From Rallus limicola (Eukaryota; Chordata; Aves; Gruiformes; Rallidae), in contig JAKCOZ010000001.1 of the NCBI GenBank assembly GCA_022605955.1, forward strand, positions 18,034,146-18,098,145: a stretch of DNA of 64,000 nucleotides, given 5' to 3'. The notes beneath the pieces were generated by a model, which was not told the DNA's origin, did no database searches, and was given only the letters and a program-made list of their open reading frames with translations. Made by a program: the position numbers and the translations under genes. This document shows positions 1-12,190 of the stretch, piece by piece (the stretch's first letter is position 1; the number at the start of each line of letters is the position of its first letter).

Positions 1-2962
1 GGCCCTGAACTGTATGCAGTATCTCAGATGCAGTCTCACCAGGGCAGAGCAGACAATTTGTTCTCTTCCTTTCCCGCAGTACCTGACTGCAGAGCAGGGA
101 GCACATGAGATGAGACGGGGAAAATACCCATCTGCCCAGTCTGTGTAAACAACGGAAATGTGTCAGAGATGCAAGAATAGGAAGAGGAGAGGTGGGATGG
201 CTAGTTCCTCATCAGTTCCCCTCAGTCCACCATTCTCCTGCCTTCAGAGGAAAAAGATGTCACTAGAAATGAGACATGGAAGTGGAACATCATTGTTCAA
301 GAATAAATAGAGAAGAAAGAAAGGTTATGCAGGCGAAAAAAAAAAGTAACGGAGAGAAAAGCAGCAAGAGAAGTACTGACATTTTTTACACTGTGGCATG
401 GCCTGGAGGTCCCACTTTATATTTGTGTACTCTTCTGCTAGCCATTATTTCAGACATTACAGAAATATAGCCATTACCCTGGAAGCGTAAAAATAAACAA
501 ATCTGGCAAGAAACAGGAGAATCAGATTTACTGTCAGAGCTCTGAAAATGCTGGTAGCAACAATACATGTTTTAAGGGATGAGTATCATAAAAGAGGACT
601 ATACAGCTTCTTAGTGAAACACACTTAGTCTTCAACAACATCCAAGTCCTGCAAGATATCTTTCAACCCCATCAGAAGCTGGGAGAAAAGTTGTCCTGAC
701 TCAAAATAATCTTTCAGCATGCTTGATGGCACAAAAAATTCTTCTAGCATGCCAGAGCCCAATTGCAGAACTACACAATGGTTACAGGCACCAGCAACTA
801 CCGAAGAAATCGGCTTAGCCTAGGGGAGGTTGTGGACCATTTTGGCAGATACCAGCATAACAAAGTCAAATCCATGCAGCCTCCTTTGAGTGAGCAGAAT
901 GAGGAAGATTCTGAAACAAGTGTTCTTCCTTGAGTTTTTATACCCCCACCTCACTGGGATCTTGGATCCTGATCCTGGGAATATGCCTTCAGCTGCTGTA
1001 GCAGAGACATATTCAGCTGGATGCCACCTTTGGGGTAAAGGCAAGAGGAAGGACGGAGTATCTGCTGGCAGCTGTGCAAGGATCACATCACAGGCAGCAC
1101 ACTGGTCTTCTCAAGCAGCTGGTCAGAGTTCAGCTCCACTCTGCTGACTCTATGAAAAATGAGCATTGTGCTTGCTCACTGGAATTTTTAAGTGTCTTTC
1201 CAGGAGCATTTAGCCCTTATATGCAAACACGTTTATCTGAAAAGCTGCAGGAAACCTCTTATTTGCTCAGGAAGCTCAGGGTGCAGCAGGAAAGGTTTTT
1301 TTAATGCATTTGTTAGAATCTATAGGAAAGACAATGAGGAGGAGACCGAAGGGGGAAACAACAGCTGATTCTGAGGTTTAGCAATGGATGGGAAATCTGG
1401 TGCACAGTGCAAGGGCTAATAACCTTGTGGGAACAGCAATATAATTATAGAAGAGGCAGGGAGAACAGCAATGCTTATGGCTAAATGTTAACTACCAGTT
1501 TCTACTCTAAGTCTGCATTTTCATCCTTTTTTTTTTAGAATTTTGTCAGACTCCATCCATGTAAAGCAATATATTCAATAACAATCATATATTTTCTCTA
1601 ATTGCAGCAAGAAATGTTTCAAATTTTTTAATGAAGGTGTTAATGGAAAACAGTCTATTCCTTTATTATTATTATTATTAAATCATTATTTCAAATTTTT
1701 ATCTTTTTTTTTCCAAGTCTTCTAACGCCTGCATACTTTGCAACATAGACATGACATTTGTTTCCTAGGAGGAGTTGAGGAAGAAGGAAAAGCTCTTTGT
1801 TATGACTGGCAAGATCTAGTGCATTTTGTAAATCAGAATTTTTACATTCTCACTAGAAAATATTTCTAGCTACCAAATATTCTTTACATGCTTGCTATGT
1901 GTTATGCAAGTTTCAAGGCTCCCCTAAACCATCTCTATCGTGTTTTTTGACTGTCATACCACTAAACTTTACCCACATCAGAACTATGGAACAGCATCCA
2001 GAGGTTTGAACTCCCCCAATGCAGAGACCTGCCCTCTCCGATAAATAGTTTTAGGCCACAGCAATGAAATGTGAATTATTTTCCCCTTCTGTACTCAGTT
2101 CCCACAGACAAGAGTCTGCTGATGATATCAATTACTCCATTAGCTGAAACAACAGAGGCTTGTGTTGGCACCCAGTGTCACAGGGAAGGACAGTGTCTTG
2201 TTTCATGAGACTGTTTTGGTGTGGGAGTCAGGGTGCAAGTCCAAGGAAAGTATGCATGAAAATGACAAAATCAAAAGTTTGCAAAGTCAAATTGTGAATC
2301 TGAGGAAATGTGAGTAACTGTGCTCGATAAGCATATGTTGCTTTTCCCAACAGGATTCTTATCTTGTTCTGTACACAGGATGGGCAACGAATGAGGAAGA
2401 AGCTGGCAATAACAGATGTTCTCTGCTTTAAAAGTTGGTCTGGGACCTAGGATGACTGAGTTGTATTCCAAAGTCAGCTGCCATCTTTTTATAGGATGTT
2501 GGACAGAAGTGTACTGATAATTAAAATACACAGGAAAGGTGGTTTACGTTGTGCAATTCACCTTAAAGCTGCTCTCTCTTAACTTCATTGTAATTTCAAC
2601 CGTAACCACCTTTTAAGACATTTTTTCCAAAACCATTTTGAAACACATTGAGATAGGTCTGGTTCTCATACACAGGAATGTCCATTAGCAGGCTGTTCAG
2701 TGCTGATCTGTTCATACAAGGGGCCCAGCCCTCGTTCTGCTGCAGCCCTTTCCCAGTAGCTCTGCCATCCCAGTGTCTCAGCCTTACACTGACACATATT
2801 AGGTTTTAAGCTGCTGTAGCCTATGCTAAGGTTTGAAGCTGTCTGGCTCTTCATTAGAATTATGAAAATGTTATAATATCATCCACCTGAGACCTTGAAT
2901 AAACGGTTTGGGCAGGAAGAAGTGCAGCAAGGATATGTGCATGCATCGATTAGAAATGTATA
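1..2962. other. Unique non-coding DNA, no gene seen
   Basis: Single-copy, AT-rich sequence. The reading frames are short (at most about 90 codons), overlap on both strands and match no family I recognise. The only repeat I can define is an ATT trinucleotide run at 1663-1680. I see no transposon end, splice-flanked exon or RNA gene. Confidence 0.6.
1663..1680. repeat. (TTA)n microsatellite
   Basis: Six uninterrupted TTA units, directly visible, in an AT-rich setting. It is a short trinucleotide tract and is probably polymorphic in length. Confidence 0.85.
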
Positions 2963-2975
2963 TGTGTGTGTGTGT
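2963..2975. repeat. Short (TG)n tract
   Basis: About six TG dinucleotides bounded by TATG and TATGCA. It lies inside an open frame (2895-3302) that I do not believe is a gene, because part of that frame is simply this repeat read as Val-Cys. Confidence 0.75.
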
Positions 2976-5900
2976 ATGCATGATGTACCACAGGCGCATG
3001 TCATAACCTTTTGCAAGAACTTGCTGCTTAAGAACTTGCTGGTTTTTTACCTTACAGTTGACTGGATTTCACTATTTTGCAGTATTAGCAAAGAGGAAGA
3101 CACATTTTTCTTGAACTACTTTTCCCCTCATATTTTTGAGAACACTGGGATTCTCACTAATCTGTGTGTGATGGGAACCACTAGCCAAAATGCTACAGCT
3201 GAAGTGAATGACCTTTGCCAATACCGAGTTCGTATTGCAGAAACCAATGGACAGGGAAAGAGCAAGAGAGCGAGAGACAGCTCCGACAGTAATGGGCTGT
3301 AATTGAGTTCTCAGTCTTGCTTTAACTGCCTTGGTGCGATTGCCTGTGAAAATTGCTCTGTTTTATGCTCTTTGTTAGGTTCTGTCAAGCCCCATTTAAA
3401 ATAATGAGGCCTCTTCACTCACTTTCTCTCCATAGAGTTCAGAGCAGACAAGAGAACTTTCAAAGGAAGAACAAAAACTCATCTGTGGAGAAGAGGGGGA
3501 TGCTGTAAATTACTGATACCCAGGATTCTTGCAGAGGCAGTTAGCCAGGTGTGACCTTGACAAAGGACAAATCAAACACACATTATCCAGCTCTTTCAGC
3601 CAACGCCTTCTGTTCCCAGGAGGCGCAAACTCACACCGGATGCCCAATAAAGCTGCTGTTCTCTAGCAGCTGATCCATCTCTTTCATCAAGTGTGCGAAT
3701 CCACAACACACATCACAGGAGCAGGACGAATATAAAGACTAACAGGTCTCAGAAAGCCCTCTATGAATGAGGTGTTTGAATTGGGAGCAAAGGCCATGAG
3801 TAGAAAGGTGCCGAGCACTCAGAACCGTGCTTTTCTCCAATGGGAGCTGAAATGCCCACAGTTGCCTTTGTGTGTGGGACAACTCTACTACAACATGATT
3901 GATCTCATCACCAGGGATGTGCTTTAACTATCCACAACTGTTTAGGGTGTAATAACCTGAATGTCATATAATATCAATTAGCAGATCCTGCAACTGCAGA
4001 GACTAATGAAAGGACATTTTGCCCTTATAGAACCTCGTTTAATTACCCTTGAAAACAATATAAAATAGGAACATCTCCAACCTTGTGATTCTGTGATACA
4101 GGAAACCAGTATTTAACCATTTTTAATGAGTCAAAAGGGTTTAGAGCCATTCAGTAATATATGAGTAGTTTAGAGAAAGCTTTCACATTAATAAATTGTT
4201 AAAACGTGCAAAATATTTTCCTCACTGAAAATACCAATAGTTATCCTTTTAGTAAACACATTAATTTCAAAAAGCTGTTTTATTTAATGCAATTTTTCTT
4301 ACTAAAACCATCCCGCTGGACTGGGCACTGCAATATTCACTGTTTGGGCAAAACTGTCGTTTCAACATGAGGGATCCCATTGTGTTGCTGGAGACAAAAT
4401 ACTTCCAAAAAGATGAGTCAATCTGAAAATGTGGGAAATAGCTTGAAATCTATGTGGAGAAAGCTGATTTTCTTATAAGTCTACCTGATTTACAAGTTGG
4501 ACTGTCTCCAACACAGCCTACTTACAGTAGGGAAGGGAAGCTGGAGAAATCAAGTTGAGATGACTACATGACTTTCTAGGATGTCACCTGGGTGAAACTT
4601 CTTATTTGAGAACAGCAGGTGGGGAGGGGCTGAGAGGCTGGTGCATTGATCTGTAGAAGTTGACTCTAGTCTTGTTTTATTTTGTTGGGTTTTTTTTCTG
4701 TGGGGAGAGAGAAGAGGAAGAAAGTCACTCTAGATAGAACCAGAAATGAGAAAACCACATCTGGACACAGGAGCCCAACCAATGCCTGAGTTCCTCTGTT
4801 GACTTTGATAAATGTTCCTTGTGCAACACAAAGCCCTCTACATATGCTCTGCTCCTCACTGATGTGGAAAGACATGTACTGTTGGTAATACATTAATTTT
4901 TCTTAACAGGATGTTCTATATTGCTCAGAACCAGTGTTCTGAGGCAAAGGTGGGCATAGGTTTATTCACTGCTTCCTTTCTTTGTACTAAGAGGACTAAA
5001 ACCAGATACAAGTCTAGATGACATCAAAATCCTTACTGATTAAAGAAGTAGCTCAGGCCTCAAGGGTGGAGTGGTCTAATACTTCTGTTTTGAGGAACAA
5101 AGAACCAGTTGATTTGTCTCTATCACAGCAGTAGCAAACCTCGGTGTCTCTCACTTTATAATCCTTTTTTGAGAAAGGGGTAGATACCTGAGATATTCTC
5201 AGGAATGGGAACCCAAAAAAACCCTAGCTGACAGCCTGAAAACCTTACAGAAAAGATGTTAAGTACCTGGCAAACAGGCCTAGAAGAATTCATCACATGA
5301 CACCAATTCTAGCACCAGGCTTGCTTGCAATGTATTATGAAACCGTTAGATGTCCCTTTGGGCCTTGCAAAGCTCCAGACAGGGCACTGTCCCCGTGGAA
5401 AAAAAAAAACCCGAAGTTGGAGCTCAATCTATGCAGAAACCTTTCTGCCTTCTTCCTTGACCCTGCTGTAGTGGTATTCAGTAAATTCCACCTGTTTAGG
5501 AAGGAATGTGCTTTAGCAGTTCATGTTATCAACAACCTATTATGAACAAACTAGTGGCATTGCACTCTGTGTGTTAGGCATGTCCTGGGTATGTTGGCCA
5601 GTGTTAAACTTTGAGGCTGTTGGAGCAGTATGTGGTGTGGCAGACAAACAAACAGTGTGTCCCTGCAAAGTTTAAAAAAGAGCTTCAGCTTGCCCACCTG
5701 CAGTAGGAAATTTTATCCTAAACCACCAATCCAGCAGCAACACATGAGGCTCCAGAAAACATGACAGGCAGTATGTGGCTGGGATTGTTTCTCAGAGCTA
5801 CTGTGGTCTGGAGGAGGGACCCTCTGTGAGATAGTAAACAACATTCTTTCCTACCAAGAAGCAAGAGGCTCTTGTCTCTGTTCTGGATGCTTGCCTCTTA

Positions 5901-6516
5901 AGCCGTCTTCTCTTGTGTTATCAGCGGTTTACCACATTCAGTATTTTCCTTAGGTAGAAAGAAAAGAAGTGCAGTTTATTATTTAGTCATAAGTATACTT
6001 TTATGATCTCTTAATTGGTGAAGTGGCAAGAATTGTTTGCTATCCCAGCTCTGACCACACACAGAGCTGCAAAAAGAGACACAAGGCTGAGTCTGCGAGA
6101 AACCTTGTGATAACTCATTGCTAACAATCCCCAGAGCTGCTGCTTTTCTTCCACACTTGCTTTTCAGGATTTGTTATACTTCTTCCCTTTTGCACACTTT
6201 CCTTTGCCTTTTCACGAAGATCCCATTACCAGTTTTCTCACCTTGCTTCTCACTATCTCAGAATCTGGTCATATATTTTTATTGTATTTTCTCCCCTTCT
6301 TCTATCCATAACTCTGTTCTTCTGTGTATGAGAGGACATAGACAAAGCATTGTGAACTCCAGCCTTTTAGTATGGTGTTTATTTGCCTCCTGGATGGTTT
6401 TATCCTTACAGCTATTTATTATTGGCTGTTTTCCTTCCTTGGCTTTTCTCAGTGTTGGCACTCAGCTTCCTTTATTATACACAGCAGTCAGTGAAATTTA
6501 TATTCACTGCCCTCTC
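2976..6516. other. Unique non-coding DNA, no gene seen
   Basis: Mostly single-copy sequence. The block at 3200-3330 keeps several CpGs and looks less decayed than its surroundings (see findings). At about 4070-4096 there is a 25-base stretch resembling the CR1 3' tail. No exon or RNA gene was recognised. Confidence 0.55.
4070..4096 (+). mobile_element. Possible relic of a CR1 3' end
   Basis: The words CTCCAACCTTGTGATTCTGTGAT resemble the last bases of CR1, where CCAACCC is followed by TATGATTCTGTGAT. The upstream sequence does not clearly continue into CR1, so this is either a very decayed 3' end or a coincidence. Confidence 0.35.
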
Positions 6517-6536
6517 ATAATAATAATAATAATAAA
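6517..6536. repeat. (ATA/TAA)n microsatellite
   Basis: Six TAA-type units in a row, followed by a short A run. Directly visible. Confidence 0.85.
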
Positions 6537-6539
6537 AAG

Positions 6540-9500
6540 GAGGGAAGATATTATGCTGTGTGTCTTGTGCATTTATTAACAGCTTGGAAGGTCTCTTTGG
6601 CAGTGGTGTTGCTGATAGGGTTCTGGAGCCATCAGATTTGAGACAGAAAATGGCATTTGTCCTGCAATGACAAAGACTTTACATTCCTCATCTTGGTGAC
6701 TCGCTTATTGTCAATTGCTAGGTTGCTTTTTATTAAGACAATGTTTTGTGCTATTATTTTTTATTTCACTTATATTGCTCATGTACCTTTAAAACTGCTG
6801 TTCATCTTGCTGCTCAGGGCTTTCTGCAGCACAGGACGTACATGAACTATGACTTAAAGGCATCTGTGGAAGAACTGCAGAGCTGGGAACTATGTGTTCA
6901 TATAGCATCAGCCATTAAATTTAGGGACCTGCATTGAATGTTAGTGTAGAACTAGAGGAAAATAACGTGCTAGTGGTATGTGCTTATGCACTTATTTGCT
7001 TATGTCACAAAACAACACAAAGGGGGCAACAGGCCAAGCTGACACCCCAAGCTAAATGAAGAAAACCCATACAGACCAGTCAGAGGAAATTCAGAGCTAC
7101 ACAAGTGATTTAAGATTTACATTTACAAAAAGCTGTCCAGGGACTGGGATGAGGCTGCCAATTCCAGTTAACCTGAACCACGTCCTGACCTGAGACTTGT
7201 CTGAAGAGCTAGCCAAGTAACATGCTCTGCCATGAGCCTCTGACATATTCTTCAGAGTGAGCTTTCATTGCAGAAGTCAGGCAGGAGTATGGAGGCTTAA
7301 CATACCTGTTTGCTGCATCATCTCCTAGGGGAGAGATCCAATACTGTATTATTACTACTAGACTCAATGTTGCCTTTCCATGGTCAGTTATTTCTCAGAG
7401 GTGGCTTGACTGTGGCCACTTGAGAACCAATGCATACAGGAGTCAATAGCATTGTAACTGCAGATGAATTCATTATTTGCTTAAAGATTTGTTCTGGGAA
7501 GCAGGAAATTTGAATTTTTTTAAAAAAAGAAAGCAACCCACCTTCATTTGGGATCATCATCTCTCCTTTACTCTAGCCAAGTCAGTAGCCATTAGGTAGC
7601 CAGGCCATGCTAGTAACAGAATAGCATTTGCAGAAATGTGAAATCCATATGAGGTCCACATCTCAGCCACTGAAACAAGGGAAGTCTCTGCTGATAGTCC
7701 ATGGTCTCAGTTAGATATTAGACCTCAGGACCAGTGCTTCCAGGTGTATAACTGGTTGCTCGAGCTGATTGTCTGACTTGTGAGGCAGCATGTTGTCCAC
7801 ACAGTTCCTGGACCACAAGCCTGCCATGCCAGCAGCAGAGCTGGGGAAATGCCACAGTGCTGCAGTGTGCCATTGCATGAGAGATGTGAAGGGGATAATG
7901 CAAAACTGATCAGTTTGAAGTTTATAGGAAGTTGCCTTCCTATAATAACTGGGCCAGGACCACAGGAATTCAAATTCTCATCTTAGGATTTTTGGGGAGG
8001 AACACTTGTTAGAGTACAGGGAATTGCCCCCTGTAAGAAAGGGGACTTGTGTAGATAGCTGAAGAAGTTGGTAAACTCCCCTTTAGCTGGTGTGGATTCA
8101 ATGAATTTGGCAGAGCTCTGAGAAGCAAGAAGAATATGAGGAAGAAATATTTATAAGGAATCCCCTTAGTATTTAACTGCAATCTGGATTTCAGTTTGTT
8201 CTACCTGGATATTTGGGGAAGATGTGCAAGGAACAGTTGAGATCCCAACAGCAAAACCTGGGAAGCACAAAACATCTAGGGGAAAGGTTTTCTTTTACTT
8301 TGTTACGAATCACTTGGCACAATCTTCTTTACATGCCAACCTGAAAGAGACGGTGTCTCACACCTCTGATCCTAGTTTTAATTAAACTCCGCTCAAAACT
8401 CAGTCTCAGTGGTCCTCATGGGAGGCAATGCAGCAGCCTGCGAAAGAGATTCAGGGGAGAGGTGAGCAGCAGGAGAGTGGTGGAAATCTCACTTCTATCT
8501 GGGTTATTTTTATACTGCTCTCATCAGCACAGTACCAGTATGCCTTCCGCTAGCACAACAAGCTGCACAATTAGCATCTTGTAACTGTGCCTTTTTCTCC
8601 TCCTCCCACCCCCCTATGCACAGGGGGATTTTGATTTTAGCTAAATACTTTATATGCAGAACTATAAGTTTATAGATCTTCAGTACCTGCTATTGAAGAT
8701 GGTGGGTTGCTAGTGGCTAAGCCAGAAGCATTCTAGCTATGTGAAACATCTTCACACATAACACTTATTTCTTCTTTGAAAAAAATAATAATATATATAT
8801 ATATATACTGAAAGCTATCAGCATAGTTACTGCCGGCAGGGAAGATACAGGAGCCATTTCATAAGAGTGCTGCAGGAAGAGCAGGCAACCATGTTGGTAT
8901 AGTGAGAGGTGAAGGCCAGGAGCGTGTGTTTGGCAAGTGGTGGCAGCAAGTGTGCCCCCAAGCACCCCATATTGCCCACAACAGTGAGGCAGACAGGGAA
9001 GTGAGGCTGAAATATAGCAAAATGGGAAGTGAGACTACAACGTACAACTAAGCAAAGCTTTTTCCTGGGCCATGAATAGGGGGAATACTGTAGGCCTCGT
9101 ATGCCTGCCTCCTTCAGTGCCATTTGATCTCTAATTGCTGCAGCAGCTTTGATGGGTTAAGATCCCCACTGTGGCTTTGAGACAAAGTAAAATATGGGCA
9201 AAGCAGGAACTCATCGATTCTGGTACATAATTCATAAAACTTCTGTATAGAAGATCCAGTTCATGAATTCCAACTTGATGAAATATTCAAAGGAAGATAA
9301 ATATATTTGCAGGTATTAGACTCCCTGGCACTTAAAATCTCTCAGGACATTGTGCCAGAGAGTTCCCAGCCACGTTAATCACTGTGCTGTGAGTAACCTG
9401 CTGCAGAGTGCGCACTCTGCCAGATGAGGACAGATAGGAAACCAGGCAGCCAGAGAGCTCTGGATGTCACCAAAACCACTGTGCCACAAGTATGTGGCCC

Positions 9501-11864
9501 AGGGTGGCGACCAGGATGCAAAGTCCCTGAGGTAGACATGATGGCCTTTGAGGGTCTAACTGCAAGATTCACCAGGGTCTAAGGGCAGCTTGTTGCATCC
9601 TGTGCACTGCTTTGTGAGAGGAGACAACAGAGTGAGAAGTCTGGGAAAACTTCCAGATAAGTATTTCCTCTGAGTGGGGCCACTCAGTTATTCTGCCCTG
9701 TCCTAGGGGCATGCTGGAGTCTATGAGCTGTTGGAAATGGGGTGGACAAGACAGTAGCACGGACCTGAGTGGGCAGAGGAAGGCAGCAGCCATCAAGTTG
9801 ACACTTACTATCTCTCTAGTATATTCTCACAGCCATCATCAAAGCCCTGTGGGATAGCCTTCTGGAAATGTGTTGGTGGTATCTCCCCATGCACCAGAGA
9901 CCTGGTAACCACTGCTCTCTCAACACTCACATTTCCTAGCCCAGGAGAGGTGCACCTAGCTCCTGCTACCCTCAGCTCCCAGTAACATCACCTTTGACAT
10001 TCCAGAGTACCTCATAGCATCAGCACCCCACACATCTAACAAAGCACCACCACTGAAGACACAGACACGTAGTTTCTCTTTTCAGGGAAACATTGTCTTT
10101 AAGGCTTTGCCATGATAATCAAGTCTGTTGTGCCTCACTCACCAGAGGGTTGTATCATGGTTTAAAAAGTGTCTACCTGCTAAAATATGGGGAAAGTTTG
10201 AGCCAATAAAGCTTGTCACTACATCTCTTTTGTGTTGGGCTGGGCAATCTCATTCTGGGAGCTGGAATAGGAGTGCTGTGCCCTCTTTCCAAAACTCCTG
10301 TGGGAGACCTGGCCAAGCATTATGTTTGGCAAGGTCTGAGAGTTCTTTTGCATATGAAACAGGGAAGTCAGCCAGATCAAGATGAGAGGGAAGAGCAGAG
10401 GCCATTGAGCCGCAGCCTTTGAGGAACTAGAAAGCAGTATGTCAGAAAAGTGTCTAAGGTCCAACGATCCAAAGACTTCTTGGTGTTGTTCCATTTATGA
10501 ACCACCCCATGCTCAGAGATGAACAGGAAGAGAAAATTTAGATCTTCCTGTGCCTGGAATAAAGTTTCCTTCCCTGTCCAATTTTTCTTTATTTTTTTGG
10601 CTTTATAGCCCAGATTCTCAATACTGTTCTTATAGCTGTTTCAATTGCTCTTTCTGGTTGGAGTTAAAACTTAAGAATATATGACATCAAAATGCAAGGA
10701 TGAGTCCCTGCAATTATGATGTAATGTAGTAATATCCTAACAGTTATAATAAGCATAAACTTCTTAGGAGATAAGTGGATGACGAGAAAACAGGAGTCAC
10801 AAAACAGAAACTATGAAGATTCACCAACACTACGGGAGAGAAACAGTTGAAGATACGATGAGAAAGGTTTTGCAGGAATTGTCACTGGTTGATAGTTTTT
10901 CTCAATAAAGTTTAAGAAATTGCTTGTTTGTAGGTTTCCTAACCAGTGCTGAAAATGGCTTTCCACTGGAATTCTGGACAGAAATCCTCTGAAGTCTTGG
11001 AGAGGTGTCCACATGCTGCTAAGCATATATATGTAACTATAAAGCTAAACAAAACACATTTGGTGAGCCAGGGAAGATGTGCTCTGCCTCTAACAGCTAC
11101 CCAATACCCAGTGCTGGGAATTAGATCATGCTTTCTTCTCCAGATTAGCAAAGACAGAACCAGCTGGTATTTGTTATAGAAATGGGATGAATTTCCAATA
11201 ACTTCACTGCTGACTGGGAAGATTATAACTTTTGTACAAACTGTTTTCTACATACTTATTTTTATTCAAAGTGTGTTTTTTTTAAAGTTAAAATTCTCAT
11301 TAAACTAATTTTAAATGTCAACCTTCTCTAATCTTTAGGTTCCAACCCTCAGGAGAGGAAAAGCTTTTTAAGGTCAAGAATCAGCTGTAACAAAATTGCA
11401 ATCAATGTCTTCAGGAAGACAAAGATGGTCTTAGTTGCTGTTTTCTCAGCTTTCATTATTAATGCAGCTGATGGGCCTAGGGTAAAGACAAATAGGAGCA
11501 GAAAATATTGTTGCCAAACATCTTAAAAGGTTTTCATCTGGAATACTGAGAGTTATTACCTTTCCAGAGAGCACAGAATAATTTGTTTATCTCTTCAGTA
11601 GTTATACTCTTTCATTCAATGCAGTTGCAAGTTGTTTTATATCATTATACAAGTGCCAACAGATCCATAGAGAGACTATTTACTTTTAAAATGTAGTAAC
11701 CTATGTGTGTACATTAAGATATTAGCATGCAGACTTCAGGGTACTCCTAAAGGCTAATTTAGGTAAAAATAAAGGAAATCAGTCTGCTCAGCCTTTTTCC
11801 ATAGTCAATGAAGGGAGAGAGCTCTTCTAAGCAGGCCAACTCATGGCATTTAACATTAAGTATA
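6540..11864. other. Unique non-coding DNA, no gene seen
   Basis: No recognisable transposon or coding segment. There is an AT dinucleotide tract at 8790-8807. Overlapping frames at 7.7-8.0, 8.8-9.1, 9.4-9.8 and 10.1-10.5 kb occur on both strands and give peptides without a recognisable domain. I treat them as chance. Confidence 0.55.
8790..8807. repeat. (AT)n microsatellite
   Basis: Nine or so AT units following a short A run and two AAT units. Confidence 0.85.
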
Positions 11865-12190
11865 AGCGTTCTCTCTCCACAGGCTGTAAAGTGAGGCTGG
11901 CTTGCCCCGCATTAGCATTATTCTTGTAAATAACCCCATGACAAGAGCATTTGTTGGCACAGTGACATTGAGGAAGGTTAAATCCAACTTTAACAAGCAA
12001 GTCCATTTATAATGGATTAGTTAAACTGCATAAAAACCCAGCACAGCCTCTGGAAGATGGAGTTGAGTAAGCTGAACTAAATAAAGGCTACATTTGTTCT
12101 AAAGAAGCATCCATCACGGATGCAGTCAAACGGGTTTTAAAAACAAACATGGATGATTTTTTTCCTGAATATCACTGTATGGACAATATT
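11865..12190. other. Candidate conserved non-coding element
   Basis: A unique block unlike the surrounding repeats, with no coding potential. It contains small exact palindromes: TCCATT-TAT-AATGGA at 12002-12016 and GCATCC-ATCAC-GGATGC at 12107-12123. TAAT-type homeodomain cores and TTTATAATGG, which resembles a HOX-type site, are also present. A regulatory role is inference, since conservation cannot be measured here. Confidence 0.3.

Noticed and set aside
2895..3302. 135-codon plus-strand frame
   Set aside because: Its Val-Cys stretch is the TG microsatellite and no domain follows. The DNA may be regulatory, but there is no coding evidence.
6118..6579. 153-codon plus-strand frame, hydrophobic
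   Set aside because: It is rich in Leu, Ser and Phe because the DNA is pyrimidine-rich, it ends in the TAA microsatellite (read as poly-Ile), and it resembles no membrane protein I know.
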